Assembly (NCBI GenBank): GCA_020718205.1
Contig: DYSN01000003.1
Coordinates: 1-64,000 of the forward strand
Length of the DNA stretch: 64,000 nt
Source: Draconibacterium orientale
GTDB lineage: Bacteria; Bacteroidota; Bacteroidia; Bacteroidales; UBA12170
Reading direction: 5' to 3'
The notes beneath the pieces are model-generated. The model ran no database searches. It was not told where the DNA came from and worked only from the letters and a program-made list of their open reading frames with translations. Position numbers and translations under genes: made by a program. Shown here in pieces: positions 8,569-16,249 of this stretch (the first letter of the stretch is position 1; every line of letters begins with the position of its first letter).

Positions 8569-8641
8569 AGCGAAAGACGAGATTCGAACTCGCGACCCTG
8601 ACCTTGGCAAGGTCATGCTCTACCAACTGAGCTACTTTCGC
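8569..8641 (-). tRNA. tRNA-Gly (anticodon GCC), copy 2
   Basis: A second, identical 73-base tRNA-Gly(GCC). It is the first gene of the minus-strand tRNA cluster and lies 57 bases downstream of the mutS stop codon, so it may be co-transcribed with mutS or have its own promoter. Confidence 0.96.
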
Positions 8642-8698
8642 TTTTTGCGGATGCAAATATACATATTAATTAAACTAAAAAACAAAAGTTTTTTTACA

Positions 8699-11317
8699 TT
8701 ATTTTCCCAGCAGTTTTTTAATCTCATTGAGCTTCATCAAAGCTTCTACCGGCGTCAGGGTGTTGATGTTAGTGTTCAAAATATCTTCCTTTATCTGATA
8801 CAAAAGCGGATCGTCCAGCTGAATAAAACTCAATTGATAGTCATCTTGACGGGTTTTTTTTGCCATGGATTTTTTGGGTGTGGCTTCCAAAGCTCCCTGT
8901 TTTCGGGTTTCTTCCAACTGGCCCAAAATCTCATTACTTCGCTCCAAAACCCAACTGGGCATTCCGGCCATACGTGCCACATGGATTCCAAAACTATGCT
9001 CGCTTCCGCCAACCTTCAACTTGCGCAAAAATAGCACATTATTCTGTACTTCCTTCACTGTAACATGATAGTTTTTAATACGGCGCATGGTCTGTGCCAT
9101 CTCATTGAGCTCATGGTAGTGGGTGGCAAACAATACCTTGGGATGATACAGCGGATGCTCATGCAAAAACTCGGCAATGGCCCACGCAATGCTAATTCCA
9201 TCATAGGTACTTGTTCCACGTCCTATTTCGTCGAGCAAAATTAAACTCCGGTTGCTGATGTTATTGAGAATACTGGCCGTCTCATTCATCTCTACCATAA
9301 ATGTCGATTCTCCCGAAGAAATATTGTCGGAAGCTCCAACACGGGTAAATATCTTGTCAACTAAGCCAATACGTGCCGATTGTGCCGGAACAAAACTGCC
9401 CATTTGAGCCATCAGGGTAATCAAAGCGGTTTGGCGTAAAAAGGCTGACTTCCCACTCATATTGGGTCCGGTTATGATAATGATTTGCTGGTGCTCGTTG
9501 TCTAAAAATACATCGTTGGCCACATATTCATCCCCAATTTTGAGCTGCTGCTCTATCACAGGGTGTCGTCCATCTTTTATGTCGATGCTCATCGACTGAT
9601 TAATCTCTGGTTTGCAATAATTATTCTCTTCGGCTATCTGGGCAAACGACAGCAAAACATCGAGTTGAGCCAGCAAAAACGCATTGTGCTGAATGGGTTG
9701 AATATAGTCGTGCAAGGCCAAAACCAGATTTTGATACATGGCCTGCTCAATAACCAGCATTTTGTCTTCGGCCTGCAAAATCTTTTGCTCCAATACTTTC
9801 AATTCCTCTGTAATATATCTTTCTGAACCGGTGAGGGTTTGTTTGCGGTGCCAGTCGGCGGGGACTTTATCTTTGTGGGTATTGGTAACTTCCAGATAAT
9901 ATCCAAACACATTGTTAAAACTGATTTTCAGGCTTGGAATTCCTGTGCGCTCGCTTTCCCGCTGCTGAATTGTCCGCAAAACATCTTTGCTGCTATAGGC
10001 CAGCTGCCGGTACTCGTCGAGCTCCGGATTCACACCATCGGCAATCACATTTCCCTTGACAATCAGTGTGGAAGGCTCCGCTTTTATCTCTCTCGAAATT
10101 CTGTCTCTAATGGTTTGACAAAAGTTGAGCTGTTCTCTGGTTTTTTCCAGGGCTTCTAAAGGAATTCCTTTTATCAGGTTTTGAATCTTTTCTACAATCA
10201 CCAAACCATTTCTCACCTGAAGCATTTCGCGGGGATGGATTTTTCCTGTGGATGCCTTTCCCACAAGACGTTCCAAATCGCCCAACTGATTGATTTCGTG
10301 AAATAACTGATTGCGAAGCTGGGAGTTTTTAAAGAAAAAATCCACAATTTTCAGGCGCTCTTCAATGGGTTGCTGATTTTTTAAGGGCAACACCAGCCAC
10401 CGTTTCAGCATTCGGGCACCCATGGGCGAGACAGTTCTGTCAATCACATCGAGTAAGGTCCGGGCATTTTCGTTGGGCGAATGAATGAGCTCCAGATTTC
10501 TGATGGTAAACCTGTCGAGCCACACATAGTGATCCTCTTCAATGCGGGTTATTTTATTGATATGCTCCACATCGTGGTGGTGGGTTTCGAAAAGATAGTG
10601 CAATGCAGCTCCGGCAGCAACAATGCCCTGCTGCAATCCTTCGATTCCAAATCCCTTGAACGAAGATATTTTGAAATGCTTGAGCAATATATCCTGGGCA
10701 AATTCGGTGGTAAAAACCCAATCGTCGAAGGTGCTGGTATAAAACTTGGCACCAAATTGCAGTTGAAAGTCCTTAACTCTGTTTTTCTGAACAATAATTT
10801 CGTTGGGTTGAAAACTCTGAAGCAATTTGTCGATATAATCGTTTTGCCCCTGAGCCACAAAAAATTCTCCTGTACTCACATCGAGAAAGGAGACCCCGCT
10901 GGTTTTTGCCTGAAAATCTATACTGGCTAAGAAATTGTTTTTCTTGTTATCCAACACCTGGTCATTGTAGGAAACGCCCGGCGTAATAAGCTCTGTAACA
11001 CCCCGTTTCACAATGGTTTTGGTGGTTTTGGGGTCTTCCAGCTGATCGCAAATGGCTACTTTCTCGCCAGCTTTAACCAATTTGGGGAGATAAGTGTCGA
11101 GTGAATGGTGAGGAAAACCAGCCAAATCTACATAAGATGCCGACCCATTGGCTCTTTTGGTGAGCACAATTCCCAAAATCCGCGATGCTTTTACAGCATC
11201 TTCGTCAAATGTTTCATAAAAATCGCCCACTCTAAACAATAGCAATGCCGTTGGGTGTTTGGCCTTAATGCTGTTGTATTGCTTCATTAATGGGGTTTCT
11301 GCAATATTCTTCGACAA
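8699..11317 (-). CDS. mutS: DNA mismatch repair protein MutS
   Basis: MutS recognises mismatches and small loops and recruits MutL. The N-terminal mismatch-binding domain carries RVGDFYETF, in which the Phe and Glu contact the mispair. The C-terminal ATPase has Walker [13 protein letters not shown], the Walker B region [17 protein letters not shown] and the downstream FATHYHEL. The open frame extends to a TTG at 11371, but the family normally begins just before [13 protein letters not shown] at 11317 preceded five bases upstream by GGGAGGA gives [14 protein letters not shown], 872 residues, and is the best start; the first in-frame ATG (11287) would cut this conserved region. No mutL is present in the window. 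Neighbours are the tRNA cluster and a divergent cyclase. Confidence 0.95.
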   Translation of the reverse strand: MSKNIAETPLMKQYNSIKAKHPTALLLFRVGDFYETFDEDAVKASRILGIVLTKRANGSASYVDLAGFPHHSLDTYLPKLVKAGEKVAICDQLEDPKTTKTIVKRGVTELITPGVSYNDQVLDNKKNNFLASIDFQAKTSGVSFLDVSTGEFFVAQGQNDYIDKLLQSFQPNEIIVQKNRVKDFQLQFGAKFYTSTFDDWVFTTEFAQDILLKHFKISSFKGFGIEGLQQGIVAAGAALHYLFETHHHDVEHINKITRIEEDHYVWLDRFTIRNLELIHSPNENARTLLDVIDRTVSPMGARMLKRWLVLPLKNQQPIEERLKIVDFFFKNSQLRNQLFHEINQLGDLERLVGKASTGKIHPREMLQVRNGLVIVEKIQNLIKGIPLEALEKTREQLNFCQTIRDRISREIKAEPSTLIVKGNVIADGVNPELDEYRQLAYSSKDVLRTIQQRESERTGIPSLKISFNNVFGYYLEVTNTHKDKVPADWHRKQTLTGSERYITEELKVLEQKILQAEDKMLVIEQAMYQNLVLALHDYIQPIQHNAFLLAQLDVLLSFAQIAEENNYCKPEINQSMSIDIKDGRHPVIEQQLKIGDEYVANDVFLDNEHQQIIIITGPNMSGKSAFLRQTALITLMAQMGSFVPAQSARIGLVDKIFTRVGASDNISSGESTFMVEMNETASILNNISNRSLILLDEIGRGTSTYDGISIAWAIAEFLHEHPLYHPKVLFATHYHELNEMAQTMRRIKNYHVTVKEVQNNVLFLRKLKVGGSEHSFGIHVARMAGMPSWVLERSNEILGQLEETRKQGALEATPKKSMAKKTRQDDYQLSFIQLDDPLLYQIKEDILNTNINTLTPVEALMKLNEIKKLLGK

Positions 11318-11417
11318 TTTTCCTCCCAGTTTTTTCGCCCATAAAAATACAGATTTGTATGAGATTATCAATTATAAATTGAATCAATTACATTTGCAGA
11401 AATTTAATCGAAGCCCT

Positions 11418-12056
11418 ATGCACCTTATAGATTTAACCCACCCCATCGAAACCAATATGCCTGTTTTTCCCGGTACTCCGCAAGTTAAAATACTACAGTT
11501 TTCAACGGTGGCTAAGGAAGGGTTTGCCGAAAAAGAGCTGTTTCTGGGTACTCATGTGGGCACGCATATGGATGCCCCGGCTCATATGCTGGAGAATGGG
11601 AAAACGCTTGACCAGTTTTTTGTGTCTAAATTTAGCGGACAAGCCTGCATTATTCCCTTTTCGCACGATGATTTGGACGGTAAGAATCAGGCCGATTATT
11701 TTGCCGATTTCGAAGATGTAATCCGAGAAAGTGATTTTATTATCCTTCGCACGGGTTGGTCAGAGAAATGGGGTTCGGATGATTATTATTCCGGCTTTCC
11801 TGCTTTGGATAAAGCCGGAGCTCAGTTTTTGGGCGGGTTCAGGTTAAATGGTATTGGCACCGACGCCATCTCCATCGATAAGCACAACTCCACAACCTAC
11901 GATACTCATTATGAGCTACTTAAAAATGAAATCCTGATTATCGAAAATCTAACCGGACTGGAGCAAATACGAACTCAAAAGTTTCGATTTATTGCCCTTC
12001 CTCTAAAAATTGCTCAGGCCGATGGCTCTCCGGTGAGGGCTGTTGCAGAGTACTAA
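11418..12056 (+). CDS. Cyclase / kynurenine formamidase-like metal hydrolase
   Basis: The product is 212 residues from the ATG at 11418 and belongs to the cyclase family that includes KynB (N-formylkynurenine hydrolysis) and isatin hydrolases. It opens HLIDLTHPIETNMPVFPGTP and carries the metal-binding signature GTHVGTHMDAPAH at about residues 47-59. No tryptophan-catabolism genes are nearby, so the substrate is open. The longer frame to 11259 would run back through the divergent mutS start and is not used. A TACATTTG box at 11389-11396 could be a -7 element, though no TTG is correctly spaced. Confidence 0.88.
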   Translation: MHLIDLTHPIETNMPVFPGTPQVKILQFSTVAKEGFAEKELFLGTHVGTHMDAPAHMLENGKTLDQFFVSKFSGQACIIPFSHDDLDGKNQADYFADFEDVIRESDFIILRTGWSEKWGSDDYYSGFPALDKAGAQFLGGFRLNGIGTDAISIDKHNSTTYDTHYELLKNEILIIENLTGLEQIRTQKFRFIALPLKIAQADGSPVRAVAEY

Positions 12057-12214
12057 AAAAGCCATCCTTTAATATCTGACGCTATATCAATTGTGGCAAT
12101 AAATTGTTGTTCAACTATTCGCTATCTCAAATGTATGCAGTAGTTAGGAAAGCTTCAACGAACAAATAGATTCGTATTTGCTATAACACTTTTCGCCAAT
12201 GGCTTTAGTAATAT

Positions 12215-13825
12215 CTATCTGCCTCTATTTAGTCGTCTTGAAGAAAGTTTTTTCCAAATGTTATGTGCTAAATCTATCTCTTGTTGCGACATTCCAAAAT
12301 GATCTTTCAATATTATTTGATTGGTAATTTTTAAAATACCTTCAATATCGGTTTTTTCTCGAATTAGATTGTCAATCTGTTGAAGCAATGAAGCATTGTT
12401 TATATGATAGGGTAGTAAAACTTTTTCTGCTTCATTTGGCATTAACTCTAAAACACCTCCTCCGTGGCTTCGACCTGAAACTTCCGTAAATGCAAGTGAG
12501 AGTGAATTGTAGTAACTTGCGGTCAGAGCTTTTATGTTTGTGTTTGGTCGGACAAATACTCGGTGCATTGTATCAGTTGTATATGCTTCAGCTTGATTAA
12601 TTATCAATCTTGGGTACAAATTGTTTCTACGAATGAAAAGAGCATCTGAAATTTTCAACGATGGTACCACAAACCAATCATCACGAATTCCGGTTTTATA
12701 CCCTTTGTTGATTCCTAAGTTTTCTCCATGAGCGATATATTTTATAGCACCATTTTTTTTGTTTAAATTATTTCTGTCAGGAAATACAAGCAGATGTGCT
12801 TTGGCCTTAGAATACTTATTTATTTTCCAATCTTCTTCAGTGAAAATTACAGAATTTACCTGAACACTTCTGCCTACCATGGGCTTTGCATAATCTTGTA
12901 ATTCGTATTCTTCTACGGTTGTTAGTGGAACTGTGAAGAAATCATTTGAACCTGTTGTAATTCCGACTTCAACTCTTGCAAATTTTTCAAGCGTAGGAAT
13001 GTTTCTTCTCTTTGCAATATTTTCTAGAAAATCAATTTCGTCTTGCTCCAAAAAATAGAATGTCCATTTGTTGCTTTTAAAATCAATTTTCTTTTTAGAG
13101 CTTTTCAACCGTGATACATCAAGTGTTTGCAATTCGCTTGCATCTCTCAACTCTATGTGTTCAATATTGTGTTCTTTAGAATTATTTTTTTCACAAAGAA
13201 GCAAAACAACCTCTTGCTGAATGTTTGGGAAAACTAGTTTCTCAAATGAAATGATGTTGATTTTGTTATAAAAGTGTGCAATGAAATTCCTTAATTGCTG
13301 GGCAAAAGAGACTTGTAAAATTTCTGCTGGTAAAACAAATCCAATTTTACCGCCTTTGTCTTTGAGTAATAGTGATGACCCAACTACAAAAGAAACCCAA
13401 GCGTTCGTCAATTTTGAGTAAGTCAAGCCGGCTCTAATAAAAATATCTCCAGCTTCAATTTGTTGTTCTCTATTGAAAAATTGATAACGGATATAGGGAG
13501 GATTACCAACAACAAGATCAAAACGTTTTTCAGTATGATTGCAATAAGTGTGAAAATCACCTATGATGATTTGTTTATTTTTCAAATTTATAATTTCAGC
13601 TTTCTTGGCTTCGACCGAATCCAGCTCAACCGCTGTAATTGATTTATAATCTAGTTGATATTTTGCCATTTGATCCAAAAAAACGCCATCACCACAGCTT
13701 GGTTCAAGTATATCTAAGTCTTTACTACCATTTATACCCCATCGCAAAACAAATTCTGCTATGGGTTCAGGTGTATAAAAACCACCTCTCAACTTTTCTG
13801 CTGATGCCTCAGTGATTAATTTCAT
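12215..13825 (-). CDS. Type II DNA adenine-N6 methyltransferase (gamma class)
   Basis: A 536-residue methyltransferase that should protect host DNA from the adjacent nuclease. Motif X (GGFYTPEPIAEFV, residues 14-26), motif I (EPSCGDG, 41-47) and motif IV (NPPY, 108-111) occur in that order. The C-terminal half is a long target-recognition region, typical of TaqI/Eco57I-like gamma-class enzymes. The recognition site cannot be read from the sequence. Its ATG overlaps the regulator's stop codon (ATGA at 13822-13825), so the two are translationally coupled. The gene and its two partners are visibly more AT-rich than mutS or pyrH, which supports horizontal acquisition. Confidence 0.9.
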   Translation of the reverse strand: MKLITEASAEKLRGGFYTPEPIAEFVLRWGINGSKDLDILEPSCGDGVFLDQMAKYQLDYKSITAVELDSVEAKKAEIINLKNKQIIIGDFHTYCNHTEKRFDLVVGNPPYIRYQFFNREQQIEAGDIFIRAGLTYSKLTNAWVSFVVGSSLLLKDKGGKIGFVLPAEILQVSFAQQLRNFIAHFYNKINIISFEKLVFPNIQQEVVLLLCEKNNSKEHNIEHIELRDASELQTLDVSRLKSSKKKIDFKSNKWTFYFLEQDEIDFLENIAKRRNIPTLEKFARVEVGITTGSNDFFTVPLTTVEEYELQDYAKPMVGRSVQVNSVIFTEEDWKINKYSKAKAHLLVFPDRNNLNKKNGAIKYIAHGENLGINKGYKTGIRDDWFVVPSLKISDALFIRRNNLYPRLIINQAEAYTTDTMHRVFVRPNTNIKALTASYYNSLSLAFTEVSGRSHGGGVLELMPNEAEKVLLPYHINNASLLQQIDNLIREKTDIEGILKITNQIILKDHFGMSQQEIDLAHNIWKKLSSRRLNRGR

Positions 13826-14142
13826 TGATTGGGTTTTTTAGTTTTCATATACTTAACTTTTTTCTCAGCTACTTTAAATACTTCGGAAGATAATTCTTCT
13901 ACATCCATTATTTGATAAGCAACTGTATCACTCAAGAAAGCTATCAGTAAGTCTTTGTCACTTACCTTGAAATAATCCGCAAATTTTTCTATAAGTTGTT
14001 TGGTTGGTTTGCGATTGTTCTTCTCAATCTTCCCCAGCATTGAAGTATCAATTTGCAATGCTTCTGCTACCTCACGCAAAGGAAGATTTTTTTTCTTGCG
14101 AAGTTTTTTAATCGTATCACCGAAAGTTGATTCTAATTTCAT
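13822..14142 (-). CDS. XRE-family controller (C-protein-like) of the restriction-modification system
   Basis: A 106-residue protein with an N-terminal helix-turn-helix at about residues 8-62 (IKKLRKKKNLPLREVAEAL, then IDTSMLGKIEKNNRKPTKQ). C proteins bind symmetrical C-boxes, delay nuclease expression and tune their own transcription. The position fits: a perfect dyad lies directly upstream of its start codon and its stop overlaps the methyltransferase start. A C-terminal tail of about 40 residues beyond the HTH makes it slightly longer than the shortest C proteins. A generic antitoxin-like repressor is the alternative, but the gene context favours an R-M controller. Confidence 0.82.
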   Translation of the reverse strand: MKLESTFGDTIKKLRKKKNLPLREVAEALQIDTSMLGKIEKNNRKPTKQLIEKFADYFKVSDKDLLIAFLSDTVAYQIMDVEELSSEVFKVAEKKVKYMKTKKPNQ

Positions 14143-14143
14143 T

Positions 14144-14164
14144 TTTGGACAAATTCAGTCCAAA
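14144..14164. promoter_or_regulatory. C-box-like operator dyad
   Basis: TTTGGAC at 14144-14150 and GTCCAAA at 14158-14164 form a perfect 7-base inverted repeat with a 7-base spacer. It starts one base upstream of the regulator's ATG and overlaps the predicted -7 box, so a bound repressor would block initiation. A related TTTGGA (complement of 15431-15436) lies six bases before the nuclease start codon. Confidence 0.7.
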
Positions 14165-14190
14165 GATAGGTTTATATTATGAACAAACAA
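14161..14190 (-). promoter_or_regulatory. Predicted promoter of the regulator-methyltransferase operon
   Basis: On the minus strand, TTG (complement of 14188-14190) is followed after exactly 19 bases by TATCTTTG (complement of 14161-14168), a full match to the Bacteroidetes consensus. Transcription should start near 14154, about 12 bases before the ATG, so the message would be almost leaderless. Confidence 0.65.
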
Positions 14191-14200
14191 GGGGGGGGGG
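14191..14200. repeat. G10 homopolymer abutting the -33 element
   Basis: Ten consecutive G residues (ten C on the transcribed strand) touch the upstream edge of the TTG of the operon promoter. Tracts of this length are prone to slipped-strand length change. This is the longest G/C homopolymer I noticed in the window. Confidence 0.95.
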
Positions 14201-14261
14201 TTAGGAAAAAAGTTTTCAACAAGTTTATTCAAATGAGTTTTACAGAATTTCAAAAATAAAT

Positions 14262-15425
14262 TCACCTTGTCTTTTGGGTTTTATATAAAGTTGCATTCTT
14301 GCCAATAAGGTTGTCTTGGGCAATTACCTTTTTAGCTTCTCCCCAACTAATTGAAGTCATTGAGTTATTCTGTTGGTATGAACGGGTATTTGTTAGTGGG
14401 TTATGAGTGAGGGTAAGTTTATAACGGCCAGCTGCTTTGCCATCAATTATAATAAAAAAAATAGCTACTGCCCTCTCTAGATGTGATGTTTCAGGTTTTG
14501 TATCTCGTTTCCATTTAAGAGAGGAAAAAACTACGTCTCTGAAATAGTGCCGTTGGTCAATATCTTTGGTCTTTCCTTTTTTAAAAAGCATAGATCCGGT
14601 TGGATTGGTTGTAGATCCTTTGGGAATATTCAAATCTCTTTCCGATAGTTTGCCACTTTCCCAAACCAACCTATCCTTTTTTGAACTTACAGTAACGACA
14701 TTAGCATCAGATGCTGTTTTTTTAATGGTTGAGTTTTTCGCGCTTCTAAATTCGGTAGGAATTTTTGCAATTGCTCTTTTAGGAAATATTTTACTGATTA
14801 TATTTTCAGTTTCAGTTCTTTCAGTTTTCTCTGCTTTATCATTCGATGCTTTTCGCTCTGCTTCGGTTGGGACAATTTTAGCTTTTACTAAGTCAGTTAT
14901 TATTTTTTTGGATAGTTTTTTAAGGTTCGGATCAGTGAAGTCAAAGAGGCCATTATAATAATCTTTGAGTTGTTTAACAATTTTCTTGTCCGACTCTATA
15001 TTGTTATCAATGCTAATTAGCAATGATGCTTCAACATTAGTAAAAAGTCCTTGAGAAGTTAAATTAGAAGAACCGATAATCAACTCAGATCTGTTATCAC
15101 CTTCAAATAAATAAATTTTTGGATGGAAGATTGTGAATGAAGGTTGATAAAAGATATATGCTTTTATTTTTAAATTTAAAAGTGCTAATAATGCTTCCTG
15201 GGAAGTTCCTTTTTGGTCAACTCCAGTAATTATTGTAATATTTTTAAGATGTTTTTTAGATGATGTTAGGTGTTTTGAAAGCCCATTAACACCTGCTTGG
15301 CTAGCAAATGCTGTAATGCCCGTAAAAGTGTGAAAGCCCTTGTCTGAAAAGAATTTTATCAATTGATTTCCTACTGAATTCTTTGATGTTACTTCATATC
15401 CCTGGCCTAATAACCCAATTTTCAT
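14262..15425 (-). CDS. PLD-family type II restriction endonuclease (NgoFVII/BfiI-like)
   Basis: A 387-residue protein with one phospholipase D-type half site: HPK at residues 101-103 and GSSN at 118-121 (HxK...GSxN). Single-motif PLD nucleases such as BfiI dimerise to form the active site and need no metal. The C-terminal part (about 245-387, containing VWESGKLSERDLNIP) resembles the B3-like DNA-binding domain of NgoFVII-type enzymes; that is from memory and not aligned. It lies upstream of, and in the same direction as, the regulator and methyltransferase, with 119 bases between. The middle (about 180-240) is Lys/Glu/Thr-rich and probably a linker. All three genes appear intact, so the system is likely functional. 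Confidence 0.82.
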   Translation of the reverse strand: MKIGLLGQGYEVTSKNSVGNQLIKFFSDKGFHTFTGITAFASQAGVNGLSKHLTSSKKHLKNITIITGVDQKGTSQEALLALLNLKIKAYIFYQPSFTIFHPKIYLFEGDNRSELIIGSSNLTSQGLFTNVEASLLISIDNNIESDKKIVKQLKDYYNGLFDFTDPNLKKLSKKIITDLVKAKIVPTEAERKASNDKAEKTERTETENIISKIFPKRAIAKIPTEFRSAKNSTIKKTASDANVVTVSSKKDRLVWESGKLSERDLNIPKGSTTNPTGSMLFKKGKTKDIDQRHYFRDVVFSSLKWKRDTKPETSHLERAVAIFFIIIDGKAAGRYKLTLTHNPLTNTRSYQQNNSMTSISWGEAKKVIAQDNLIGKNATLYKTQKTR

Positions 15426-15648
15426 TTAGCTCCAAATTTGTAACAGATATAATAATTAAGTTTTAGGAATTTTCCCATATTTTGTTTGTCTCAATTGTTT
15501 GAAATGGAATTTTCCCGTAAAATTATTAGGTTCTCTGCTCATCGGCTTTAAAATATGTTAAATCCCGCAATGGTTTCTCTGGGGCTATTAAACCATTTTG
15601 TCTGCCATCTATCGAAGAGATAAAATGTTTAATTAAAATATAGAAAAA

Positions 15649-16197
15649 ATGAAAACACAAAAATTGATTGCCCCGGTTCTGCTCATAGCCCTTTTCTTTG
15701 CTACCAGCGCGATCATGGCACAGCCACGTACCTTCAACGACCAAAATCCTGACAAACCCCAACATTTCAGAAATCTTGATTTAAACGATGAACAGCAAGA
15801 CAAGGTGGATGTATTTTTTACTGAAATGCAAAAGCAGATAAATCCAATAAAAGCCGATTTGGATGAAAAAGAAGCTCAGCTCAATAAATTAATGATAGCC
15901 GATAAGCCCGACAATCAAGCTATTGTAGCCAAAGTGAAAGAGATTGGCGATCTTAAAACTAAAATACAGATTGCAAGAGTCGAGAACAGAATGAAAGTAA
16001 GAAGCATTCTCGACGAAAATCAAAAAACCAGATTCGATGCCATGGAAATGAATGATGGTCCGCGAAAAGGTGGAAAACAGGGGAGAGGCCAAAGAGGCAC
16101 TGGTTTCGGTCCTGAAGGCGATGGCCCAAAAGCCGATGGCAATGGCCCTTATGGTGCTGGAAGAGGCCCAAACAGTGGAAACTGCATCTATCGCTAA
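15649..16197 (+). CDS. Spy/CpxP-like periplasmic protein with Gly-rich tail
   Basis: The 182-residue product has a signal peptide ending SAIMAQ near residue 24. It continues as two long charged helices (LNDEQQDKVDVFFTEMQKQ, then a stretch around KVKEIGDLKTKIQ), the arrangement of Spy/CpxP and metal-sensor periplasmic proteins; the LxxxQ-type spacing is approximate. The last 40 residues are Gly/Pro/Asn-rich (GRGQRGTGFGPEGDG and following) and probably disordered. It is likely a periplasmic chaperone or stress sensor. No CpxA/R-type two-component pair adjoins it, so its regulation is unclear. Confidence 0.7.
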   Translation: MKTQKLIAPVLLIALFFATSAIMAQPRTFNDQNPDKPQHFRNLDLNDEQQDKVDVFFTEMQKQINPIKADLDEKEAQLNKLMIADKPDNQAIVAKVKEIGDLKTKIQIARVENRMKVRSILDENQKTRFDAMEMNDGPRKGGKQGRGQRGTGFGPEGDGPKADGNGPYGAGRGPNSGNCIYR

Positions 16198-16213
16198 TCG
16201 AAGATAAAAGCAT

Positions 16214-16249
16214 AAAAAATGCGGACTCTACAAAGGGTCCGCATTTTTT
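16214..16249. terminator. Bidirectional terminator overlapping the TPR gene stop
   Basis: AAAAAATGCGGAC pairs with GTCCGCATTTTTT around a short loop, a textbook hairpin for both directions. The minus-strand TPR gene reads into it: its last codons (NADPL) form one arm, and its stop codon at 16228-16230 lies in the loop. Confidence 0.85.

Noticed and set aside
14191-14200. G10 tract as an assembly artefact
   Set aside because: It lies in clean sequence between intact genes and precisely at the promoter edge; the exact length may be uncertain, but the tract itself is accepted.
15526-15765. Minus-strand frame of 79 residues before the Spy-like gene
   Set aside because: It overlaps the signal peptide of the Spy-like gene, has no promoter or recognisable domain, and its composition is not protein-like.
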